From assembly GCA_008501575.1 (NCBI GenBank), contig QQUO01000276.1, positions 1 through 14,003 of the forward strand: a DNA stretch of 14,003 nt. Direction: 5' to 3'. Below, one piece after another: positions 1 through 7,287 of the stretch. The position numbers and the translations under genes are program-made. The DNA is from Pseudomonadota bacterium (lineage in GTDB: Bacteria; Pseudomonadota; Gammaproteobacteria; Xanthomonadales; Marinicellaceae). The notes under the pieces were generated by a model, which had not been told where the DNA came from, did no database searches, and worked only from the letters and a program-made list of their open reading frames with translations. Every line of letters begins with the position of its first letter. The stretch's first letter is position 1.

Positions 1-565
1 CTTCCCCGGTATTGTGTGCAAAACCACCCCGTTTGGCCCCTAAATTAAGCGCTTCAATGGCATTGTGTCCCAATGAACCATAACTCATGGCTGAAATATT
101 CAACAATGAGGCTTGATACGGCTGCTTACAATCCTTGCCACCAATGGTTACCCGTGGGTGGTAATATTTAATTTTTGCCGGTGACACGGAATGATTAATC
201 CATTCGTATCCTTCGTCATTAACATCTAAAATGGTACCAAACGGCCGGGTATCGCGTTGCCCTTTGGCACGTTGATAAACCAAGGCCCGATGTTCTCTGT
301 TAACCGGTTTACCACTTAAATCAGTTTCAATAAAGTATTGTTGGATTTCGGTTCTAAATGATTCCAACAGATAACGGAAATGACCAAGAACCGGGTATAA
401 TCGGCGCAGTGTTTGTTTGGTTTGAAACATATCCCACAAGCCAATCACAGCCAGGGGCAGCCAAATAACAAACAACCACCAGGCACCTGGCCAAAATTGT
501 GCCCACAACACCGTTAATGCCGGTATTACCACCAGCAATACCAGAAATTTTTGTCTGACAGTCAT
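1..565 (-). CDS. FMN-binding glutamate synthase family protein (N-terminal part)
   Basis: The 188 visible codons begin at ATG 565 and run off the left edge, so the C-terminal part is missing. Residues about 7-45 form two hydrophobic segments separated by a Pro/Gly turn, so the protein is probably anchored in the inner membrane. After them come stretches typical of the stand-alone GltB-like (COG0069) family: 'YFIETDLSGKPVNREHRA', then 'QRAKGQRDTRPFGT', then 'NISAMSYGSLGHNAIEAL' and 'GGFAHNTGE'. The last two belong to the FMN-binding TIM barrel. Members resemble the synthase domain of glutamate synthase but lack the glutaminase domain, and their substrate is often unproven. The start lies 2 nt after the stop of the DUF2782 gene, whose last codons supply an AAAGG ribosome site, so the two genes are probably translated together. 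The family is clear; the exact reaction is not. Confidence 0.9.
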   Translation of the reverse strand, partial: MTVRQKFLVLLVVIPALTVLWAQFWPGAWWLFVIWLPLAVIGLWDMFQTKQTLRRLYPVLGHFRYLLESFRTEIQQYFIETDLSGKPVNREHRALVYQRAKGQRDTRPFGTILDVNDEGYEWINHSVSPAKIKYYHPRVTIGGKDCKQPYQASLLNISAMSYGSLGHNAIEALNLGAKRGGFAHNTGE

Positions 566-567
566 GC

Positions 568-927
568 TTAAAACCTTTTAATCACCCAAAATACCGGCTC
601 AACACCACTATTAATGAGATCACTGTGAGCGCCGGTGCGTTTATTCCTTGCTTGTGGATCGAGATAATAAGGCACCCCTTCTGCAGGAATAACTTTGACC
701 ATAATGAGTTCGCCTTTATGCCGGTATTCCTCAACAATTTGATTTTTTTTGATAATCACATTAACCTGATTGACTTCCGGCTTGTCGGCCTTTTTTTGCC
801 CCAATAACTGGCTTAATTCATTTTTTTGTGCCTGGTCTTGGGTGGTGTTTTCTGATTCGCTTTCAGGCAACTGGGCCACGGCAAAACCGCTTAAAACCAG
901 TGTCAATAACAACACATACGGACGCAT
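568..927 (-). CDS. DUF2782 domain secreted protein
   Basis: A 119-residue protein with an N-terminal signal peptide: 'MRPYVLLLTLVLSGFAVA', with likely cleavage after AVA. A polar, Gln/Lys/Glu-rich linker follows (about 20-55), then a C-terminal domain (about 55-110) with the DUF2782 pattern: a beta strand 'VNVIIKKNQIVEEYRHKGEL', then 'MVKVIPAEGVPYYLD', ending near 'VFWVIKRF'. DUF2782 proteins are short periplasmic proteins of unknown function in gammaproteobacteria. The start is supported by a GGGAGA ribosome site (plus-strand 933-938) 5 nt before the ATG. The gene is first in a pair with the downstream glutamate-synthase-like gene. Family assignment is from remembered motif pattern and is fairly secure; function is unknown. 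Confidence 0.85.
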   Translation of the reverse strand: MRPYVLLLTLVLSGFAVAQLPESESENTTQDQAQKNELSQLLGQKKADKPEVNQVNVIIKKNQIVEEYRHKGELIMVKVIPAEGVPYYLDPQARNKRTGAHSDLINSGVEPVFWVIKRF

Positions 928-966
928 AAAGTTCTCCCAAAATGAAGGTTTTGTGATTTAAGCTCA

Positions 967-975
967 TGATACAAT
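967..975 (+). promoter_or_regulatory. Candidate extended -10 promoter for the lipoprotein gene
   Basis: TGA-TACAAT is an extended -10 element (TGn followed by a hexamer one base from TATAAT). No good -35 is present. Transcription would start near 982, giving a leader of about 21 nt before ATG 1003. It lies in the 75-nt gap between the divergent DUF2782 and lipoprotein genes. Confidence 0.3.
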
Positions 976-1002
976 GTACGTTATCAATTTAAAATAGAAA
1001 TT

Positions 1003-1491
1003 ATGATCAAGTGCGTAAACGGGCCTGTTAACATGTGGCTTGCAATCATTGTAATGTGCCTGTTAGTTGCCGGTTGTGGACAGCAAAAAATTGATAAAAA
1101 TGAACAAATCATCAAGCTCATCAAGGCCATGGAAACCGCGCTGGAAAATAAGCATGTGGATGATTTTATGGCGCACATCAGTGATGACGTTCAAACCGAG
1201 CACAGCTGGGGCATAAAAGACATCGAACGCCTGTTGCGGATACGCCTGATGGGTCGCAGCTCAGTACATATCCACCCGCAACTGAAAAACATCGAGTGGT
1301 TGAATGAAAGCGATAGCAGCGCGCAGGTGCATCTGGCGGTGGCCATGGCAGCAACTGAATTTAGTTTGGCGGATTTGGCCAAAGTTAATGCAGATCTCAT
1401 GACTTTTCATGTCACCTTTGAACGGCGCAGCGGAGACTATATAATCACCCAGGCGCGCTGGCAAAGGGCACGGCCACTGGATTTTTTATAA
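1003..1491 (+). CDS. Small lipoprotein, probably NTF2/SnoaL-like fold
   Basis: A 162-residue protein with a lipoprotein signal: hydrophobic 'MWLAIIVMCLL' followed by lipobox VAGC, so Cys25 would be lipidated. The mature part opens with a helix ('EQIIKLIKAMETALENKHVDDFMAHISDDV') and continues with alternating strands ending 'DLMTFHVTFERRSGDYIITQARWQR'. A helix with a conserved 'D-F-M' followed by antiparallel strands is typical of NTF2/SnoaL-like folds; this is inference from pattern, not a motif match. An internal ATG at 1033 (Met11) would also leave a full signal peptide, and neither start has a strong ribosome site. The gene is convergent with hemD, with 20 nt between the stops and no clear terminator. 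Function unknown. Confidence 0.75.
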   Translation: MIKCVNGPVNMWLAIIVMCLLVAGCGQQKIDKNEQIIKLIKAMETALENKHVDDFMAHISDDVQTEHSWGIKDIERLLRIRLMGRSSVHIHPQLKNIEWLNESDSSAQVHLAVAMAATEFSLADLAKVNADLMTFHVTFERRSGDYIITQARWQRARPLDFL

Positions 1492-1511
1492 CTCTAATTT
1501 AAACCGGTCTA

Positions 1512-2246
1512 TTAATGACTTATCTGTTGTTGCAGTGTTGCAATCATGTCGGCATTTGCCGGGCTCTTGGCTGTATAGACAAACTGAAAACCCAAATCTT
1601 GCGCGATACCACTGATTCGTTCAGCGCCACTGATTAGCGGTAAGCGGCAGATTTCAGGTCTTAAGGCTTCTGGACATTGTTGCCAAAAATGCTGCAGAAT
1701 CAGGCCACTGGTGGCCGTTAATATCGGCTGTTTTTGCTGATGCAATTGGGCCGCAAGCGGTTCAAAGTTGAGTGGCAATGGCTGCCGTTGATAGGTGTTG
1801 ATTTGGTGGTAGTGAATTTGCTGGCTGATGCAATATCGACGGACTAAATCTAACCCACCGGCGGCCGTTAAAATCACCAATCTATCCGGTTGATAATGAT
1901 CTAACAAGGCCATCATACCGGCAGAATCTTGAGAAGCCGGAGTTATAATGGGTTGTTCAAAATGGTCTCGCCAATACGCTGCCACTCCCTCACCAACACC
2001 CATCACTGTGGTGTCTTCGGACAAAGTAAAATCCGGTTTCAACAACAACAAATGCTTAATGGCATTGCTGTTAAAAATCAGTATCAAAGGTGCCTGTTCA
2101 GCGTAAGCCAACTGTTCAGCTGTTACTTCAGTGTTGGTTTGTACCGCAAAACAAGGCATCGCCAAGACCTCAAACCCAGCTTGTTGATATTCCTTTTGAG
2201 TTTGATTTATGCGGTTTTGCGGTCGCGTGATAACAACGGTGGTCAT
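1512..2246 (-). CDS. hemD: Uroporphyrinogen-III synthase
   Basis: HemD closes linear hydroxymethylbilane to uroporphyrinogen III with inversion of ring D, the branch-point step to heme, siroheme and cobalamin, in the cytoplasm. The 244-residue length is usual for the family. Family features are the N-terminal 'VVITRPQNR' (4-12), 'ILIFNSNAIKHLL' (55-67), 'VMGVGEGVA' (81-89), 'TATSGLILQHF' (177-187) and the C-terminal 'SPANADMIATL' (228-238). HemD sequences are poorly conserved, so placement directly after hemC is strong support. Its ATG overlaps the hemC TGA by 4 nt (ATGA), implying translational coupling. In Pseudomonas the operon continues into hemX and hemY; here it stops at hemD. Confidence 0.95.
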   Translation of the reverse strand: MTTVVITRPQNRINQTQKEYQQAGFEVLAMPCFAVQTNTEVTAEQLAYAEQAPLILIFNSNAIKHLLLLKPDFTLSEDTTVMGVGEGVAAYWRDHFEQPIITPASQDSAGMMALLDHYQPDRLVILTAAGGLDLVRRYCISQQIHYHQINTYQRQPLPLNFEPLAAQLHQQKQPILTATSGLILQHFWQQCPEALRPEICRLPLISGAERISGIAQDLGFQFVYTAKSPANADMIATLQQQISH

Positions 2247-3166
2247 GCCTGTTCACTCAATGCCAGAACTTTTTTCGCACCTTGAGCCAGCAGGTCTTCA
2301 GCCACCACCTGACCCAAAGATTCCGGATCGTAACCTTGTTGTTGTGCTGTTAATACCTGTTCACCATCCGGGCTAAAGACCGCTGCTTTGAGGTGAATAC
2401 TGTGATCTGCCAGGGCTTCAGCGTAAGCCCCTATGGCCACTGAACAAGAACCTTCTAAAGTTAAATTCAAAGCCCGCTCGGCACGCACACTGAGTAAAGT
2501 ATCTTCATGGTTTAACACAGATAATGCCTCGGCTAATTCCACATTACTCGCTAAACACTCCACTCCGATGGCTCCTTGTGATACCGCCGGCAACCATTGT
2601 GGTGTTGTTAAACGTGCGGCGATGCGCTCTGCAAAACCCAGGCGTATTAAACCTGCAGAAGCCAATATAATGGCGGCATATTGACCATCATCGAGTTTTT
2701 GTAAGCGAGAATTAACATTGCCCCGCAAAGGCTTGACCTGTAAATCCGGTCGCACAGACAATAACTGTGCCTGCCGGCGTAAACTGGAAGTTCCCACCAC
2801 CGCACCATCTGGTAATTCCTCTAAGGCATTGTAATGATTCGACACAAAAGCATCGCTGGCATCAGCCCGCTGCAACACCGCACAAATCTGAAACTCCGGT
2901 GGCATGGCGGCCGGTACATCCTTCATTGAATGTACAGCAATATCGGCTTCTTTTGCCAGCATGGCCTGCTCGAGCTCTTTTAAAAACAAACCCTTGCCAC
3001 CTAATTTGCTTAAGGTAACTTCCAAGCGACGATCCCCTTCGGTGGTCATCGGCAGTAATTGGGTTTTGAAGTCGGTCTGCGCTTCAATGGCGGCAGCCAC
3101 ATGTTTGCTTTGCCAGATAGCCAAGGCCGAATCACGGGTGGCTATGGTCAATATTTTTTTATTCAT
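2243..3166 (-). CDS. hemC: Hydroxymethylbilane synthase (porphobilinogen deaminase)
   Basis: HemC polymerises four porphobilinogen units into hydroxymethylbilane on a covalent dipyrromethane cofactor, in the cytoplasm. The 307-residue protein is full length. Visible motifs are 'IATRDSALAIWQ' (8-19), 'HSMKDVPAAMP' (79-89) with the catalytic Asp83, 'GTSSLRRQAQL' (125-135), 'RGNVNSRL' (148-155) and 'LEGSCSVAIGAYA' (237-249), where Cys241 is the cofactor attachment residue. The usual Pro three residues after this Cys (as in 'CQVPIG') is Ala here, a minor variation. The start is 2 nt after the algR-like stop and lacks a strong ribosome site, which fits translational coupling. It is the third gene of the kinase-regulator-hemC-hemD operon. 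Confidence 0.97.
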   Translation of the reverse strand: MNKKILTIATRDSALAIWQSKHVAAAIEAQTDFKTQLLPMTTEGDRRLEVTLSKLGGKGLFLKELEQAMLAKEADIAVHSMKDVPAAMPPEFQICAVLQRADASDAFVSNHYNALEELPDGAVVGTSSLRRQAQLLSVRPDLQVKPLRGNVNSRLQKLDDGQYAAIILASAGLIRLGFAERIAARLTTPQWLPAVSQGAIGVECLASNVELAEALSVLNHEDTLLSVRAERALNLTLEGSCSVAIGAYAEALADHSIHLKAAVFSPDGEQVLTAQQQGYDPESLGQVVAEDLLAQGAKKVLALSEQA

Positions 3167-3168
3167 GT

Positions 3169-3846
3169 TTATATTTGTATATGTTTTTTAACTTCTGACA
3201 GTTGTCGTCGACTAATGGGTGGTCTGATGTCCGTTTTTTTTAACAAAGCCACAGCTTGCTGGCTATGGTCCACGTCAACACCCCGCAAATGATGGATGTT
3301 GACCAACCAGCTGCGGTGTATTCTAATCAATTGTGGATAACAATGGGCTAATTCCGTCAAACTTTGATCCAATAAATAATGGCGATTTTTTAAATATGCA
3401 GTGACATATTTATCTTCAGCCTGTAAACAAATAATCTGATCCACCGGTAATCGCAACAAGCGACCGCCATCTTTAACACTGAGATAAACCTGCTCACTCA
3501 CATTTAGACGTTGCAAAGCCTGTTGCAAACGCTCACTGGCCACCGGCTTTAATAAATAATCCACCGCTTTTACATCAAAAGCCGGCAATGCAAATTCCTC
3601 ATGGGCGGTCAAAAAAATAATCGCCGTTTGGGGATACTCCCGGCTGATAATCTTGGCCGCTTCCATGCCATTCATCACCGGCATTTCAATGTCCATAAAG
3701 ACCACATCAGGGTATTGTTCAGCCACCATCGACAAGGCCTGCTCACCATTGTCAGCCGTGCTGATTTGATAAGAACCTAAATGGGACAATAAGCCGGCCA
3801 AACGCCGCCTTGCCAATGGCTCATCATCCACAATTAAAATATTCAT
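3169..3846 (-). CDS. algR: AlgR-like LytTR response regulator
   Basis: A 225-residue response regulator. The receiver domain (about 2-115) has the acidic pair Asp7-Asp8 ('IVDDEP'), phospho-acceptor Asp52 ('FMDIEMPVMNG'), Thr80 ('FLTA') and Lys100 ('LLKP'). The LytTR DNA-binding domain (about 118-222) shows 'LQAEDKYVTAYL' and 'RIHRSWLVNIHHL'. In Pseudomonas aeruginosa AlgR is encoded just upstream of hemC and controls alginate, type IV pilus function and virulence; the same position here supports orthology, but the targets in this organism are unknown. Its ATG overlaps the kinase stop by 4 nt (ATGA), and its stop is 2 nt before hemC. The symbol rests on synteny and domain type. Confidence 0.9.
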   Translation of the reverse strand: MNILIVDDEPLARRRLAGLLSHLGSYQISTADNGEQALSMVAEQYPDVVFMDIEMPVMNGMEAAKIISREYPQTAIIFLTAHEEFALPAFDVKAVDYLLKPVASERLQQALQRLNVSEQVYLSVKDGGRLLRLPVDQIICLQAEDKYVTAYLKNRHYLLDQSLTELAHCYPQLIRIHRSWLVNIHHLRGVDVDHSQQAVALLKKTDIRPPISRRQLSEVKKHIQI

Positions 3847-4913
3847 AACGGTATCACCATTTGTACCCGAAAATAACCGGCATTGTGATTGGTTGTCAAA
3901 CTCGCTTCATCGCCATAATGTAATGCCAAACGTGACCTGATGTTGCCCAAAGCCGTGCCGCTACCACTTGTCACCCGATCAGCATTAAATGGATTACTGA
4001 CAGTTATCCGTATTTTTTGCTGATCACGTTTTACGACCAACTCAATACAACCACCGTCAGCTAAATGCGCAATACCGTGAATCACGGCATTTTCAATTAA
4101 CGGCTGTATGGATAGCATCGGGATGCGATGCGCCAATAATACCGGTTCCACTTGAATATCAGTCTGTAATCGATCAGCTAAACGCAGTTTCTCTATCGCC
4201 AGGTATTGATTAACCCAAGCCAATTCTTTCGCAAGGCTGGTCATGTTTTCATGTCTTTGGGTAAACGCCTTTCGAAACAGACCGGACAAATCCATCACCG
4301 CTTGTTCAGCAGCCTGTGGATCGATGGCAATTAAACTGGCAATGGAATTAAGGGAGTTATATAAAAAATGAGGCTTGATGCGGGCCTGAAGGGCATTCAT
4401 TTGTGCTTCCGCCAGTGCTTTAATTTGTTGTTGCCATTGGTTTTGGACATAAAAATAACGCAACAAAAGCAACATGGTCAGAACCGTGGCCACCACCACT
4501 TTAACGATGGTTAATCCACCATCTTGCACATAATGGAACATCAATACCCGGTCCACCCACACGATAAAACCGGTGAATACAGTGGTCACCACGCAGGTAA
4601 ACAGTAACACCAAACCAACCCCGGTCATGGCCGACATTCGATTTAATTGCTGACGAAACAACACCAATAACAACACCAAACTAATGGCCAAAATTTGTGC
4701 CACAAAGCTTAACACCGCCAGTTGATTAAGGTACCCCAAACTTAAACTAAAAAAACTCAAAGAATAAACAACCACCACCATTTGGGTAATCACAATCACT
4801 GTAAATACCGCCAACGGCTGTGACAAATCCATTAACCAACGATGATTTGTCGGTTGTTTTTTCACTTGATTAATTGGCTTGTGTTTAGATTCGATTGTGG
4901 ACATGGCGCCCAT
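3843..4913 (-). CDS. algZ: AlgZ/FimS-like LytS-type sensor histidine kinase
   Basis: An inner-membrane sensor kinase of 356 residues from ATG 4913. The N-terminal half has about four hydrophobic helices (roughly 33-56, 62-86, 97-121, 134-155 in this numbering) and no large periplasmic domain. The cytoplasmic half is the His_kinase (PF06580) type: H-box 'LQARIKPHFLYNSLNSIASL' with phospho-acceptor His182, N-box 'PLIENAVIHGI' (about 271-281) and glycine box 'GSGTALGNIRSRL' (about 317-329). Its partner is the overlapping AlgR-like regulator. The frame opens at a TTG (4958), but a promoter candidate places transcription start near 4962, so that start is unlikely. GGAG lies 3 nt before ATG 4913; ATG 4904 is a close alternative. 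Paralogy with AlgZ/FimS is from order and domain architecture. Confidence 0.9.
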   Translation of the reverse strand: MGAMSTIESKHKPINQVKKQPTNHRWLMDLSQPLAVFTVIVITQMVVVVYSLSFFSLSLGYLNQLAVLSFVAQILAISLVLLLVLFRQQLNRMSAMTGVGLVLLFTCVVTTVFTGFIVWVDRVLMFHYVQDGGLTIVKVVVATVLTMLLLLRYFYVQNQWQQQIKALAEAQMNALQARIKPHFLYNSLNSIASLIAIDPQAAEQAVMDLSGLFRKAFTQRHENMTSLAKELAWVNQYLAIEKLRLADRLQTDIQVEPVLLAHRIPMLSIQPLIENAVIHGIAHLADGGCIELVVKRDQQKIRITVSNPFNADRVTSGSGTALGNIRSRLALHYGDEASLTTNHNAGYFRVQMVIPL

Positions 4914-4968
4914 ATGCTCCAAAATTGATGTTAAAAAAAACGGTTTGAATGTTTGCAATTTCAGCTAT

Positions 4969-4996
4969 TTTATAGAAAAATGACCGCGATTAGTAA
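4969..4996 (-). promoter_or_regulatory. Candidate promoter of the algZ-algR-hemC-hemD operon
   Basis: On the minus strand, TTACTA (plus 4991-4996) and TATAAA (plus 4969-4974) are separated by 16 nt, a plausible sigma-70 pair with a weak -35. The start of transcription would be near 4962, so the in-frame TTG at 4958 would have almost no leader, while ATG 4913 would have about 50 nt. The site lies in the short divergent gap with the gene at 5017. Confidence 0.35.
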
Positions 4997-5016
4997 TTTG
5001 TTCCGTGTTAGCCTTC

Positions 5017-5283
5017 ATGACAACTCGATTTATTTTTATATTATTGGCACTGATGTGGTCGGCTTTTGTCGCCGCCGGTGAAGTTGTGAATGATCCTGAA
5101 CAAAGTGGTCAATGGCTTTCTGCCGGCACGTCCATAAGTGCAGATGATCAGCAAGACGATAAAAACGTTAACAAGCAATCCTCAGCCACCGCTAAAAAAG
5201 AAGCAAACACAAAAAACAAACGTTCCCGGTTGGGTGGTATGTTTGATTTACTATTACCCTCGGGTCTCAGAGACAACCAGTAA
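5017..5283 (+). CDS. Small secreted lysine-rich protein, unknown function
   Basis: An 88-residue protein from ATG 5017 with a signal peptide ('MTTRFIFILLALMWSAFVAA', likely cleavage near VAA-G). The mature part is short and low in complexity: an Asp/Gln-rich stretch, a Lys/Asn/Thr/Ala-rich stretch with many Lys, then 'RSRLGGMFDLLLPSGLRD' at the C-terminus, a possible amphipathic helix. A GTG four codons upstream (5005) is also in frame, but the ATG gives the cleaner signal peptide; there is no obvious ribosome site for either. The stop is 1 nt before the thioesterase start, so the two are surely co-transcribed. I do not recognise a family. Confidence 0.65.
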   Translation: MTTRFIFILLALMWSAFVAAGEVVNDPEQSGQWLSAGTSISADDQQDDKNVNKQSSATAKKEANTKNKRSRLGGMFDLLLPSGLRDNQ

Positions 5284-5284
5284 C

Positions 5285-5743
5285 ATGTCACACCGCGCTT
5301 TAGCGGACTTTAACGAATTCCTGTATCAAAATATCCCACTGGTTCGCTTCATGCAACTGCAATTAATCAGCTGCAACGACAATAAACTCACAGCCAGCGC
5401 ACCGGCCCAACCCAACCTCAACGACAAACAAACCATCTTCGGTGGCAGCAGCGCCGCGCTGATGACTGTCTGTGGTTGGTCACTGATTAAATTCAATTTA
5501 GAACAAAGACAATTAAGTAATGATGTGGTTATAGGCAAAGCCAACATCCGTTGGCGAATACCACAATCTGATGATTTATTATTGACTGCTGAAAGCGCGA
5601 TCAACTGGCCGGAACTTTGTAAGCAAGTCCATCAAGCCGATAAACAACCTCGATTAAAAGTTCTCAACCACATCAGCAATAAGGCGCAACAAATCTGCAG
5701 CCAAATGAATGCCGACTTCATCATCCTTAAGGGCAGGACTTAA
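5285..5743 (+). CDS. YiiD_C-type putative thioesterase
   Basis: A 152-residue protein from ATG 5285, 1 nt after the preceding stop. It matches the pattern of the YiiD C-terminal putative thioesterase domain (PF09500, hotdog-like): 'IPLVRFMQLQLISC' near residue 15, 'LTASAPAQPNLNDKQTIFGG' in the middle with the invariant-looking Asn-Asp-Lys and Phe-Gly-Gly, then 'SSAALMTVCGWSL' and 'VVIGKANIRWRIP'. Such domains are predicted to hydrolyse acyl-CoA or acyl carrier thioesters, but the substrate is unknown. The protein has no signal peptide, so it is cytoplasmic, unlike its secreted partner. The frame is open upstream to 5138, but that start would lie inside the previous gene, so 5285 is preferred. 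Confidence 0.85.
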   Translation: MSHRALADFNEFLYQNIPLVRFMQLQLISCNDNKLTASAPAQPNLNDKQTIFGGSSAALMTVCGWSLIKFNLEQRQLSNDVVIGKANIRWRIPQSDDLLLTAESAINWPELCKQVHQADKQPRLKVLNHISNKAQQICSQMNADFIILKGRT

Positions 5744-5784
5744 TAATCAAAGCGCCAATCTTAGTCTAATAAAACTTAACCCAT

Positions 5785-5811
5785 AAAAAAAGCCCAAGAA
5801 AATTGGGCTTT
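5785..5811 (-). terminator. Intrinsic terminator after beta-helix gene A
   Basis: A 9-bp perfect stem, AAAGCCCAA (5789-5797) and TTGGGCTTT (5803-5811), with loop GAAAA. On the minus strand it is followed by a run of seven T (plus-strand A 5785-5791, part of it paired in the stem). It lies 23 nt past the stop of the gene at 5835. It may also stop plus-strand transcription from the thioesterase gene, with a shorter T tract (bidirectional). Confidence 0.85.
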
Positions 5812-5834
5812 CAATAAGGCTGTAAGCAAATTCG

Positions 5835-7094
5835 TCAATCAAAACCATCTTTGAAAATAATGTCTACATAAAACTCAACGGCACCCACATCACATTCCGT
5901 CGTGCCATTATTATTGCCGTCAATGGGCCTGGCTATCCCGGTCTGATCATGGGTTAATTGGCAAAAAGCACTGGGAATAACATCGACAGCCGGCCCGGTA
6001 GGATTAAGATTATGGGTTGGCGTCATACCGCCATTATTCGCTAAATTAACATCAACAATATCTGTTAGACTAGTTTCCGTCGGAATAATGTCTGAAGCAC
6101 CAAGGCTGACCCCAGCTACGCCGGCATTACTGTTTAAGCCAATAATATTGTAATTGTTCACGTCAATCTGACCACTTCCAAATAAATAAATTTCAGTGCC
6201 TGCGGGCTCGGTGGCGGTATTACCTGAGATTAATGATTGGTTAATGGTCATATTGGCGCTATCATTATAAAGACCACCCGTATAGGTATTGCTGTGATTA
6301 TTTATTAAGGTCACATTATTTAATACCACAGTTGATCCATTGCCTGAGTCCTCATGGCAAATACCGCCGCCATATTTTTCCGCGGTATTACCACTGATGG
6401 TGGTATTGCTTATGGTTAATTGAAGTGGACTAAGATAATCGGTAATATACAAACCACCCCCACCTGAACTGGTGGAAATTGTGCTGTTATTACTGATGGT
6501 GGAATCCTCAATGGTGACATTCGCCCCTGAAATCGAAATCGCACCTGAATACCAATCGGCATTGGCACCCTGATTATCAGAAATAGTTGATTGTTTAATA
6601 CTTCCCGAGGTACCCGGGCTGAATAAAACAGCGCCGCCGGTATTATTGGTAAAGGTTGAACGATTGATATTCAATGAACCGTTATAAGCCCTGACCCCTG
6701 CCCCCCAGTTATATGGGTGATAACCCCCTTGCACAGTGGTGTCATTGAGGGTTAATTTGCCGCTTGAATAATAGCCTACACTTAACATCATAAAATAACT
6801 GCCATTAGATTGAATGGTGGCACCATTGCCATTTATGGTGACATCTGACTCAATGTCTGCCCTGGCAGTGACATTAATCACTGGCGAGGTCAATTCAAGA
6901 ATATCGGCACCGGCACCGGCGCTGCATCCACCGGTGGCGGTATCGGTATTGGCCGCCACCACGGCATCTGCAAATGAGCAAGTGGTCCCATCGACGATAA
7001 TGGTGGCCCCTTGAGCGCCCGTTAATTCCAGCAATAAAGCCGAAACCAATGCTGTTTGTTTAATACGGTTATTTGCTTTGATATTTTTTGCCAT
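5835..7094 (-). CDS. Choice-of-anchor Q beta-helix secreted protein, copy A
   Basis: A 419-residue secreted protein. The start at ATG 7094 is fixed by AGAGGTG 4 nt upstream; the open frame to 7208 is an artefact. A signal peptide ('IKQTALVSALLLELTGAQGA') is followed by 'CSFADAVVAANTDTATGGCS', the N-terminal cap pattern of choice-of-anchor Q proteins. Repeats such as 'SGSIKQSTISDNQG', 'TIEDSTISNNSTISTSSGGG' and 'LTISNTTISGNTAEKYGGG' form a right-handed parallel beta-helix. The domain closes with 'NNGGMTPTHNLNPTGPAVD' and 'CDVGAVEF', and the chain ends 'DIIFKDGFD'. That tail is also present in copy B and may be a secretion or anchoring signal. Copy B (7595-8845) is a tandem paralogue, nearly identical at the N-terminus and more diverged in the repeats. 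The ligand or substrate is unknown; no catalytic residues are visible. Confidence 0.9.
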   Translation of the reverse strand: MAKNIKANNRIKQTALVSALLLELTGAQGATIIVDGTTCSFADAVVAANTDTATGGCSAGAGADILELTSPVINVTARADIESDVTINGNGATIQSNGSYFMMLSVGYYSSGKLTLNDTTVQGGYHPYNWGAGVRAYNGSLNINRSTFTNNTGGAVLFSPGTSGSIKQSTISDNQGANADWYSGAISISGANVTIEDSTISNNSTISTSSGGGGLYITDYLSPLQLTISNTTISGNTAEKYGGGICHEDSGNGSTVVLNNVTLINNHSNTYTGGLYNDSANMTINQSLISGNTATEPAGTEIYLFGSGQIDVNNYNIIGLNSNAGVAGVSLGASDIIPTETSLTDIVDVNLANNGGMTPTHNLNPTGPAVDVIPSAFCQLTHDQTGIARPIDGNNNGTTECDVGAVEFYVDIIFKDGFD

Positions 7095-7098
7095 TTTG

Positions 7099-7105
7099 CA
7101 CCTCT
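7099..7105 (-). promoter_or_regulatory. Strong ribosome site fixing the start of copy A
   Basis: AGAGGTG on the minus strand lies 4 nt before ATG 7094. It decides the start against the longer open frame and is conserved at the same distance in copy B. Most other genes here lack so strong a site. Confidence 0.85.
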
Positions 7106-7159
7106 TTTCTGAAACAATTAAAATGATCTCATTAGTTATTATTGTGATATATCGCAGAA

Positions 7160-7271
7160 TATTTATCAGGACAACCATTGGACATTGCATGTCGTTTAAG
7201 GACAACAACGGGTTATAAAGGAAAAATAACGGAAAAACGTATTCCAGAAGCTTATCAATGAAAGAGAACTT
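7160..7271 (-). repeat. Shared upstream box, copy 1 (probable promoter or regulator site)
   Basis: This 112-bp block matches 8907-9018 with one mismatch (7168); 7169-7271 is 103 bp without any difference. It begins about 65 nt upstream of the start of copy A. It contains GACAT-TGC-ATGTC (7181-7193), a 5-bp inverted repeat, flanked by two direct GGACAAC copies (7169-7175 and 7200-7206) 31 nt apart, about three helical turns. On the minus strand, TTGTCC from the first GGACAAC copy with TATATC 17 nt downstream is a possible promoter. The layout suggests a transcription-factor site, but the factor is unknown. Confidence 0.8.
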
Positions 7272-7287
7272 GTTTGAGAAGAAATAA

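Noticed and set aside
4914..4958. TTG start for the sensor kinase at 4958
   Set aside because: It lies almost at the predicted transcription start, and ATG 4913 or 4904 is better placed after GGAG.
7095..7208. N-terminal extension of beta-helix copy A to TTG 7208, with a peptide 'MLSLNDMQCPMVV' shared with the extension of copy B
   Set aside because: The shared peptide comes from the identical DNA box, the start would be TTG without a ribosome site, and the signal peptide would no longer be N-terminal; ATG 7094 has a strong ribosome site.
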